Below are positions 36,701-39,835 of a stretch of DNA of 64,000 nt, piece after piece. Each line of letters opens with the position of its first letter. Position 1 is the stretch's first letter. Below the pieces are notes generated by a model, which was not told the origin of the DNA, made no database searches, and saw only the letters and a list, made by a program, of their open reading frames with translations. Source of the DNA: Oncomelania hupensis (lineage: Eukaryota > Mollusca > Gastropoda > Littorinimorpha > Pomatiopsidae); the NCBI GenBank assembly GCA_036898135.1, contig CM072514.1:12264824-12328823 (forward strand). The letters run 5' to 3'. Made by a program: the position numbers and the translations under genes.

Positions 36701-39040
36701 TCTTTAAAGTTCATGTGGTGGAACGCATGCGTGCACAGATTAGACCTAGGTTTATATTTTCATGGAAGGAGTAGGAGTGCAGTGTCTCAGTTTTTTGTTG
36801 ATTTTTTTAATCCAGGTCATTAACGGGATTTAAACCACTGCTGTACATGATGAGGCTGCAACGTATCGCCTGACATTCTTGAAAGTACGTGGTTGCGTGT
36901 TATTGGCCAATGTAATTGTATGCATGTTGTGTTTACATTTGTTTGTGTAAAGCGCTTTGTGATTTCGGAAAGCGCTGTATAAATTACCTGTTATTATTAT
37001 TATTATGATTATACTGCGTACACCATTGAGCTAACTGTGCTCCCAACTCCCAACTAAAAAGTACAATTTTCAAAATAAACACAATTTATAAATACACCCA
37101 CACACTGCTACTCAAACTATGCATCCATTCCAATCTCCATTATCGTGATTATGATGATATAATTATAAATCTCATATCCTCTCTTCACACAGAGCTCTTG
37201 AAAGTGGAACAATGATTTCTAATCTAATTATCTATAGTACATTGGAACATTTGGTATCCGTCTCTCTGGTATACGACTCCCTCCATTATGTGACCTGAAA
37301 ACTTCTGACGGATTCACTTCCAATAATAAATTACCTCTGGTATGCGACAACCTCGTTTATGAGACCAGCGACCGTGTCTTAAGCCCTTTATACGACCGTC
37401 TTAGGCAATTTAAAAGCGATGTCAGTTAATTTATTGTCTACAGGTACATTTCGTTTTTTCTCTCATGTTACTATTGTTAGTGTACGCCTGCTGTTGTCTG
37501 CTATTTCCGGTTCGCAAGTAAGGGACATTACTCGCCTACACTGGCTTGTCAAAATGGCGTCCCGCAAGAGGAAAGTTTTGAGTTTGGCAGAGAGAAAGTT
37601 TTTCCCTGTTCAAAATGTCTGAAGACACGACTGTTTTTTTGGGTTTTTTTTGAAGTTGTGAATAAAAAACAAGGCTAAGAATGTAACATGTTTTACAGTT
37701 TTCTTTGTCAGAGAATACATGCTGCCTGCTGGTGAGTGGGAAAATTATGACTACATACCTCTCCGAGCCTGACGCTCCCCTTCCCTCCCCCCCCTCCACC
37801 CTCTTGTTTCCAGTATAACTATAAGACCACCTCTATTATAAGACCGTTTTTTCTAAGATTTTGGACGGTCGTATACCAGAGGTTCCACTGTATTACTATT
37901 TACTACAATACTAGCAAACAAACTCAACTGAAGTTTGAGCACTGATTTATACCTTATTACTATCAAACAAACCTTGAGTTCAGCCTGTGTGACCTTGAGC
38001 TGCTCATTGAGCATGTTGCACTTGGCCGCCTCCTCTTTCCTCATGGCTCGCTCTTTCTTTAGCTCGGGACTCCAAAAGGTTTTGATGCTGTTCATGCTGG
38101 AGCCCAGCTTATCCCTAGCCATTTCCACTTCCTTCTGGAGCTTAGCGCACTCCTGGTGAAGCTCCGTCACTTGGCACTGCAGCTCAAAGATGAAGTTATT
38201 GCGATAATCCTGCGGAGATGGTGATGAAGGGATGAACTGGGGCAGGGGATAGTTGATAGTTTCACCGCTTCGATCTGACGACCGCGAGCGTGGCACAGAA
38301 CTGTGTTCACGTTCCAACGACCTAGCACCCATATGTGGATATTCTCTGTCCAGCGAGCGGTCGCGGGCATAAGCTGCCCGTGCGCTAGCCGCACCTCTGT
38401 CTCTGTCTCGTTGACTTTCCATAGGAATACTGCCAATGGAAAGCTGCATGCGGTCTAAATGTCTGTCTAGAGAGCGGTCTGTGGAGTAGACTGTGTCACG
38501 TTCAACACGGTCTACTGATCTATCGCGAAGCGCGGTTGTGGATAAACTGGTGGCACTATTGGCACGGCCATGGTGACTGTGACTGAGGTGACTGCGATGT
38601 GTTGGACTGAGGGCACTTTTGGGCGGTCCTTGGCTAAGCTGCCGAGGGATTGACAGACTCTCTAAGTAAGTTCTCTGACCACCACCGTAGGTTGCATTAA
38701 AAGATTGCAAATGTTCCATGGGAAAGTTGAGAGGACTAGCCATGCTGTCCTCATATCCTGACATTCCAGAGATACCTCCATCTGACCCTGTGCGACCCCG
38801 TCTCTCCAATGAACTGGATTTACTGCCATTGCCACTGTGGCTTCCAGATAGTGACGACCGTGATCCATAGCGAGCTGATGATGCTCCAGGTACATGATGT
38901 TCAGGACTGGCTCCTTGTAAAGTTCCTCCTCCCCCTCCATTGATGTTACCGGCCCCACCTTCCCCACCATCAGAATTCACTCTGTGGCGGCTGGAAGATC
39001 GACCTTTACTGAACATCTTCTTCAGCTTGAACTCAGGCAT
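2182..39040 (-). CDS. ERC1: ERC/ELKS/CAST active-zone scaffold protein (16 coding exons)
   Basis: ERC proteins are long coiled-coil scaffolds. They bind RIM, liprin and Rab6 and organise the presynaptic active zone, and in other cells cortical secretion sites and focal adhesions. I joined 16 minus-strand exons (37973-39040, 21640-21879, 20403-20552, 19531-19608, 18706-18837, 18237-18404, 17584-17751, 16043-16185, 11871-11994, 11488-11601, 9465-9676, 7245-7380, 6183-6314, 5155-5315, 4440-4587, 2182-2388). All have AG/GT borders and matching phases, giving 1126 aa; vertebrate ERC1 is about 1100. Seen: a disordered Ser/Arg-rich N-terminus (1-284), then almost continuous coiled coil (285 to about 1060). 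Hallmark blocks are SSMNSIKTFWSPELKKERA (314-332), RIETQKQTL, LLEEARRRED, RIEELEEALRESV and AAISEKDATIALLE. The start is the first ATG after an in-frame TGA at 39067-39065. The usual GIWA tail is absent. RAD52 lies divergently upstream. ERC1 rather than ERC2 is supported only by that synteny; invertebrates usually have a single ERC gene. Confidence 0.93.
2439..3853. mobile_element. hAT-like non-autonomous DNA transposon
   Basis: Terminal inverted repeats CAGTGTTTCCCA (2439-2450) and TGGGAAACACTG (3842-3853), flanked by a matching CCCAT on each side (2434-2438, 3854-3858). It lies in the last ERC intron. The interior encodes no recognisable transposase; a short reading frame starts at about 2673 (MATENDNPQKCGRRC). 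The target duplication is 5 bp rather than the usual 8. Confidence 0.6.
3917..4205 (+). mobile_element. RTE LINE 3'-end fragment
   Basis: Matches the 3' ends of the other RTE copies (tgccagagcatcaggccttg, then ttaaacgatcatctgtg) and ends in a GGATAG-type repeat. A poly-G run interrupts it around 3985-4000. It lies in an ERC intron, antisense to ERC. Confidence 0.75.
4440..4587 (-). CDS. ERC1: ERC coding exon 15 (residues 1009-1058)
   Basis: 148 nt, ttttttcag to ACT/gtaagt. It encodes QEAIQAAISEKDATIALLEM and LTHEKHRLQSNLRET, the end of the ERC coiled coil. Confidence 0.93.
5155..5315 (-). CDS. ERC1: ERC coding exon 14 (residues 956-1009, phase 2 end)
   Basis: 161 nt, ttatttcag to ATGAA/gtcagt. 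It encodes MEEMRKEVESMQASSKEYSS and ends RQKNLEEVYEMK, equivalent to vertebrate RRKHLEEVLEMK. Confidence 0.92.
6183..6314 (-). CDS. ERC1: ERC coding exon 13 (residues 912-955)
   Basis: 132 nt, phase 0/0, tttttcag to GCG/gtaagt. It encodes TTLAQKNDRIEELEEALRES and VRITAQREMDMAELQGQIDT, the conserved KKDDRIEELEEALRESVQIT region of the family. Confidence 0.94.
6638..6915 (-). mobile_element. SINE-B, chimeric tRNA/5S-like SINE copy
   Basis: Same family as 40766-41065. On the minus strand it begins with a tRNA A-box-like region, then a segment closely resembling the 5S rRNA C-box region (ggttagcacttggatgggtg), and ends in a TTTACC-type tail. Confidence 0.7.
7245..7380 (-). CDS. ERC1: ERC coding exon 12 (residues 866-911)
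   Basis: 136 nt, acceptor attgtgcag, donor TCT/gtaagt. It encodes IIKEYKQKMGTLKRSQKTEQ and KKNAQLLEEARRREDTFTDD, one of the most conserved ERC blocks (vertebrate KKKSAQMLEEARRREDNLND). Confidence 0.94.
7555..7745 (-). mobile_element. SINE-C fragment
   Basis: Shares gtcgctattagaagac and the ccattactgaagg segment with the better copy at 36005-36397. It is truncated and lacks the tRNA head. Confidence 0.6.
8148..9333 (+). mobile_element. CR1/L2-like LINE, 5'-truncated reverse transcriptase
   Basis: Begins within the reverse transcriptase at the catalytic ADDTQLY motif and reads through WMTRNKLKLNDDKTEALLIH, RLDYCNSLLAGSP and YGQRAFAYSAPKQWNSLP to a natural stop at 9012. One in-frame TGA (8650-8652) lies where related elements usually have Arg (CGA), consistent with CpG decay. 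It ends in an (ATT)n tail at about 9317-9333. It is fairly young and dead on arrival. It lies in ERC intron 11 in antisense orientation. Confidence 0.88.
9465..9676 (-). CDS. ERC1: ERC coding exon 11 (residues 796-866, phase 2 end)
   Basis: 212 nt, donor GA/gtaagt. The acceptor is a tandem NAGNAG (cagcag), so the leading Gln may be included or skipped. It encodes a Pro/Ala/Ser-rich linker (QTDAVEAPTPSSSALALALN) followed by coiled coil LLEELQRKVTDLEEDKKEKE. The linker is less conserved than the flanking exons. Confidence 0.9.
9945..10285 (+). mobile_element. RTE LINE 3'-end fragment
   Basis: Starts gggcatcaccaacgacgaag and runs to a GATAGGATAGGATAGGACAGG-like tail. It encodes the degenerate C-terminal RRRARQKNRWEDNIREW of the RTE polyprotein. 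Confidence 0.85.
10350..10520 (+). mobile_element. SINE-D interspersed repeat
   Basis: Shares gattcggctctttgcagtcc and ggaccctataaat with an inverted copy at 20760-20895 and a short piece at 50113-50160. Family unknown. Confidence 0.5.
11488..11601 (-). CDS. ERC1: ERC coding exon 10 (residues 758-795)
   Basis: 114 nt, phase 0/0, ttgcttcag to CCT/gtgagt. It encodes TELCELREEAAELRAHKFKA and ends AKEHTSLP; coiled coil. Confidence 0.9.
11871..11994 (-). CDS. ERC1: ERC coding exon 9 (residues 716-757)
   Basis: 124 nt, from ggtatttcag to CAG/gtgggt. It completes the split Arg and encodes LREMREQSDKDHQEELDLYM, ending MHLELTAKQ. It aligns with vertebrate LKEQRDRDEREKQEEIDNYK. Confidence 0.92.
12303..12786 (-). 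mobile_element. SINE-A, near full-length tRNA-derived SINE
   Basis: On the minus strand it begins with a tRNA-like head (A-box TTAGCTCAGTGGTGTACGC at about 12780, then a degenerate B-box). A body of about 400 bp follows, and it ends ctggaagagcgctatg followed by an AT-rich tail. Similar copies: 33810-34135, 36432-37044, 39945-40085 and several 3' fragments. Confidence 0.8.
12790..15084. other. ERC intron 8, AT-rich stretch
   Basis: Intronic sequence with no recognisable gene. It holds a decayed SINE-C copy (14560-14815), a G-rich run (14280-14350) and an ATT microsatellite (about 15018-15040). Confidence 0.5.
14560..14815 (-). mobile_element. Decayed SINE-C copy
   Basis: Shares the rev-strand blocks ccggagaaatcccttggtg and aaggatgggaggaaaccaga with the copy at 36005-36397; the tRNA-like B-box ggttcaaatctg is at about 14779. 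Confidence 0.6.
15085..15126 (-). CDS. ERC1: Candidate 42-nt ERC cassette exon
   Basis: A 42-nt segment between exons 8 and 9 with a long pyrimidine tract, acceptor gacttcag and donor AAG/gtacaa. It enters and leaves in the same phase (2) as the surrounding junction. Inclusion would therefore add 14 residues (R followed by MKQVILDRLQLLG) without disturbing the frame. Vertebrate ERC genes are known to be alternatively spliced; whether this exon has an orthologue is inference. Confidence 0.6.
15410..15490 (-). mobile_element. SINE-A 3'-end fragment
   Basis: Contains tatagcgcttttccagttc and agagccgctcaaaacgctgg, the 3' signature of SINE-A. Confidence 0.65.
16043..16185 (-). CDS. ERC1: ERC coding exon 8 (residues 669-716, phase 2 end)
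   Basis: 143 nt, from ctccacag to GAGAG/gtgggt, leaving AG of a split Arg codon. It encodes IEMQEDMMKEKEEQLTQVKS and ends SLEESITEKDRQIER, like vertebrate LEEALAEKERTIERL. Confidence 0.9.
16515..17201. mobile_element. piggyBac-like non-autonomous element
   Basis: Terminal inverted repeats CTCTTAGCGTCCTATA (16515-16530) and its near-complement TATAGGACGCCAAGAG (17186-17201). TTAA follows the right end (17202-17205) and a degraded tgaa precedes the left end. An internal ATG (about 16771) opens an acidic MAGDSSDSNSEFGNLIDELI segment typical of piggyBac transposase N-termini, which soon stops. It lies in ERC intron 7. Confidence 0.68.
17584..17751 (-). CDS. ERC1: ERC coding exon 7 (residues 613-668)
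   Basis: 168 nt, the same size as the preceding exon, phase 0/0, ccctcccag to AAG/gtacag. It encodes IEGLQERLKNKDGTIERKSK and ends IDTKERKITVLQRK, equivalent to vertebrate LDVKERKVNVLQKK. Confidence 0.93.
17909..17968 (-). mobile_element. RTE LINE extreme 3' end
   Basis: Only the last about 60 bp: repeat tatcctatcctatccc followed by ctcggaggtcgtaggggcac, matching other RTE 3' ends on the minus strand. Confidence 0.7.
18237..18404 (-). CDS. ERC1: ERC coding exon 6 (residues 557-612)
   Basis: 168 nt, exactly 56 codons or 8 heptads, phase 0/0, cccgcag to GAC/gttagt. It encodes LQGVKDELSRKEREFAHLQL and ends EKQVTMLQAD, matching the vertebrate KQELSRKDTELLALQ and ILQTEVD region. Confidence 0.92.
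18706..18837 (-). CDS. ERC1: ERC coding exon 5 (residues 513-556)
   Basis: 132 nt, phase 0/0, tatttcag to GAG/gtaccg. It encodes DARIVSLEKEIQQLEDKLFK, clear heptad coiled coil, ending KDKQLRFE. Confidence 0.9.
19531..19608 (-). CDS. ERC1: ERC coding exon 4 (residues 487-512)
   Basis: 78 nt, phase 0/0, between ttttgcag and AAG/gtgatt. It encodes a short, less conserved linker ending in LTLTAMIEAK. The vertebrate protein has VIEMKDSKI at the corresponding place. Confidence 0.85.
20060..20187. repeat. AAT microsatellite
   Basis: Imperfect then nearly pure (AAT)n with a few AAC/GAT interruptions, in ERC intron 3. Confidence 0.9.
20403..20552 (-). CDS. ERC1: ERC coding exon 3 (residues 437-486)
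   Basis: 150 nt, phase 0/0, from cccatttcag to CAG/gtgaaa. It encodes GKGLPVNQLEDERQQIENLQ and ends ATIRRLHAQ: coiled coil following the conserved LLDMLQ segment. Confidence 0.9.
20640..20708. repeat. 20-bp tandem repeat
   Basis: About 3.5 copies of ataaacctctctcagcataa. Confidence 0.85.
20760..20895 (-). mobile_element. SINE-D copy
   Basis: Inverted relative of 10350-10520 (ggtccagcggactcttccg and aatcaggaccggacaac). Confidence 0.5.
20983..21157. mobile_element. 175-bp MITE with 6-bp target duplication
   Basis: Inverted ends CAGACCTGCCTAC (20983-20995) and GTAGGCAGGTCTG (21145-21157), flanked by ATAATA at 20977-20982 and 21158-21163. The inner arms are palindromic around agcgggaga. It lies in ERC intron 2. 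Confidence 0.75.
21640..21879 (-). CDS. ERC1: ERC coding exon 2 (residues 357-436)
   Basis: Bounded by tgatttcag and CAG/gtatac, 240 nt, phase 0 at both ends. It encodes RHRDLFHDLGG, then ESQAKELLILRRTVDELEIR and IETQKQTLAARDASIKTLLD. This block is nearly identical to vertebrate ERC1/2. Confidence 0.93.
22507..22580. repeat. 20-bp tandem repeat
   Basis: About 3.5 copies of gtaaatagattgtgtcatgt. Confidence 0.85.
22997..23555 (-). mobile_element. Internally deleted RTE derivative
   Basis: On the minus strand the first about 285 bp match the 5' start of the long RTE copy (30062-30350) and the remaining about 270 bp match its 3' end, joined at about 23268. All of the endonuclease and reverse transcriptase core is missing. 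It ends in the same GGATAGG tail, so the 3' end needed for retrotransposition is kept. Confidence 0.8.
23636..23815. repeat. Tandem duplication of ~80 bp
   Basis: Two close copies (plus a truncated third) of a unit containing agattctagacatttaatc and actggtcgtgcaaag. Confidence 0.8.
25063..26380 (-). mobile_element. CR1/L2-like LINE fragment, decayed
   Basis: Minus-strand reading frames encode LINDKAASALAQYFALKIQD, then WMSHNLLKLNEDKTEALL and, nearer the 3' end, YRAFSHSGPVLWNALPPDLR, the same C-terminal block as the element at 8148-9333 but a different subfamily. The catalytic core is deleted. The 3' end has a TCATCATCATCA tail (about 25063-25080). A segment is tandemly duplicated at 25984-26210. 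Confidence 0.8.
25984..26215. repeat. ~113-bp tandem duplication inside a LINE
   Basis: gagcgagggcgctagctgct and its flanks occur twice in direct orientation, about 113 bp apart, nearly identical. Confidence 0.8.
26400..30060. other. ERC intron 1, sequence without recognised gene
   Basis: Apart from a GA microsatellite (27645-27719) and a short exon-like block on the minus strand (27886-27975), I recognise no gene or repeat family here. The plus frame 28598-28993 has no familiar motif and looks accidental. Confidence 0.5.
27645..27719. repeat. GA microsatellite
   Basis: (GA)n preceded by gagagagtga interruptions. Confidence 0.9.
30062..33248 (+). mobile_element. RTE-type LINE, longest copy, inactivated
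   Basis: Contains an apurinic-like endonuclease region (LGTWNVRTLTAEGKLEELVH, at about 30490) of the kind often annotated as craniofacial development protein 2-like. Reverse transcriptase remnants follow ([20 protein letters not shown]; catalytic region with ADDI at about 32478), then the C-terminal RWEDNIREW-type end and a GGATATGATAGGATA tail. Several frameshifts and stops. It lies in the large ERC intron 1, antisense to ERC. Confidence 0.88.
33810..34135 (-). mobile_element. SINE-A, 3' two-thirds
   Basis: Clear match to 12303-12786 (gggacctagtgcatgctggg, gtagccggcactcacccatc). The tRNA-like head is missing. Confidence 0.75.
34140..36000. other. ERC intron 1, no recognised content
   Basis: AT-rich intronic sequence with short TA-repeat runs (for example near 34845 and 35440). 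No gene, exon or repeat family is recognised. Confidence 0.5.
36005..36397 (-). mobile_element. SINE-C, best copy, tRNA-derived
   Basis: On the minus strand: a tRNA-like head with A-box TGGCGCAGTGGATAAGTC and B-box GGTTTGATTCC (36330-36397), a body of about 300 bp, and an (ATT)n tail at 36010-36027. Other copies: 7555-7745, 14560-14815, 42735-42990, 48120-48391. Confidence 0.82.
36432..37044 (-). mobile_element. SINE-A copy split by a nested insertion
   Basis: Left part 36432-36891 and right part 37014-37044 are contiguous in the 12303-12786 copy. The intervening 36892-37013 is another retroposon end with an (ATT)n tail. Confidence 0.7.
36892..37013 (+). mobile_element. LINE/SINE 3' end nested in SINE-A
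   Basis: Ends gcgctttgtgatttcggaaa then gcgctgtataaat and (ATT)n, a 3' terminus common to CR1/L2-type retroposons. Confidence 0.6.
37240..37890 (+). mobile_element. pogo/Tigger-like non-autonomous element
   Basis: Right end AGAGGTTCCACTG (37878-37890) and a decayed left end CATTGGAACATTT (37240-37252), flanked by TA on both sides. An internal ATG at 37554 encodes MASRKRKVLSLAERK, resembling the start of pogo/Tigger transposases (CENP-B-type helix-turn-helix), then the frame stops. It sits about 80 bp downstream of ERC coding exon 1, in intron 1. Confidence 0.7.
37973..39040 (-). CDS. ERC1: ERC coding exon 1 (residues 1-356)
   Basis: This is the largest exon and holds the initiator ATG (39040-39038) followed by PEFKLKKMF. 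It encodes a low-complexity Gly/Ser-rich stretch, a conserved FPMEHLQSFNATY block (106-118) that resembles the vertebrate MENIQSLNAAY motif, several R-S-L/V-D-R motifs (172-244), and the start of the coiled coil (from about 285) with SSMNSIKTFWSPELKKERA. It ends after QAELK with CAAG/gtttgt, phase 0. The reading frame also extends upstream to a GTG codon at 39058, which I reject as a eukaryotic start. Confidence 0.93.
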
Positions 39041-39796
39041 AGGAGCTGATAATCGCACAAAAGATCACTTTAAAATACACCACTAAGGCGGTTAATATTA
39101 GCGCATCTCCATCGGTTTCAACATCAGGGCATCGTGGCATCACATCGTGCTCTCCTCGTGGAAAAATCAGCATCCCCTGATCCAGTGCCAGTGCCTCACC
39201 ATTTTTGGTGTAAATAACACAGCTTCGCCTTCAGCAGTCTCATCTTCACGAAACTTGTGAATTAACCTCACGAGTGATCGCAAACAAAAATTAATAGCGA
39301 AAAGAAACAGGAACACAGTTTCCAAATCCGAAAGTCGATCACATCATAAGTTCCCAGATCTGGTGCAGACAACCATTTTCTCAATGCTTCTACACTCTCC
39401 GCCTCCGTCCTAAAGCAGCAGACATTAGCATCCTTGCTGCGACATCTATTTCCGGTTCGACGACCTTTTTCTATTTCCGGTTTTCTGAACTTTCGTTCTT
39501 TGAAATAGAAAACTCAGTGCATCGTTTTGCCAATTTCTTTTCTTTTCTCTGTTTTTGGTTTTAGACATACTTTGGGCAACATGGAAATTTTCTTTTAATG
39601 ATATTTTACTTTGATTACATGTTATCTGTAAAGGAATCACCGAAAGCATTCTGAAAGTAGGAAAGATCGCGGGAATTTTGAACAGTGATAGAAGAGCTTT
39701 AAATTTTAATTTGCGAAAGTTCTAGGTTTACAGAAGTTTCAAGATCTTGGTAAGGGATTAGAAGTAGATAAAATAATCTTTAACTAGCAGGAGACA
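39041..39796. promoter_or_regulatory. Divergent ERC/RAD52 promoter region
   Basis: These 756 bp separate the two start codons and must contain both 5' UTRs and both core promoters, unless distal non-coding first exons exist. No clear TATA box is positioned for either gene. Two copies of CTATTTCCGGTT lie 25 bp apart at 39446-39457 and 39471-39482; the minus-strand core AACCGGAA fits ETS-family (GABP/ELK-like) sites, which are common in TATA-less divergent promoters. TSS positions cannot be read from sequence. Confidence 0.7.
39446..39482. promoter_or_regulatory. Twin ETS-type binding elements
   Basis: The 12-mer CTATTTCCGGTT occurs at 39446-39457 and again at 39471-39482, same orientation. 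The reverse complement AACCGGAAATAG contains the CCGGAA core recognised by ETS factors. They lie about 315 bp upstream of the RAD52 ATG and about 405 bp upstream of the ERC ATG. Confidence 0.5.
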
Positions 39797-39835
39797 ATGG
39801 ATATTATCGAAAGAAGAGGAAGCTTATTTGGCAAG
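39797..39835 (+). CDS. RAD52: RAD52 coding exon 1 (residues 1-13)
   Basis: ATG in context gacaATGg, encoding [13 protein letters not shown], then donor AAG/gtatga, phase 0. It is short and not conserved, but it is the only ATG upstream of exon 2 that joins in frame next to a good donor. Confidence 0.8.

Noticed and set aside
36548..36823. 91-aa plus-strand ORF
   Set aside because: Lies entirely in a SINE-A copy; sister copies do not keep the frame.
39041..39058. ERC start extended upstream to 39058
   Set aside because: That codon is GTG; the first ATG is at 39040 and an in-frame TGA lies just upstream.
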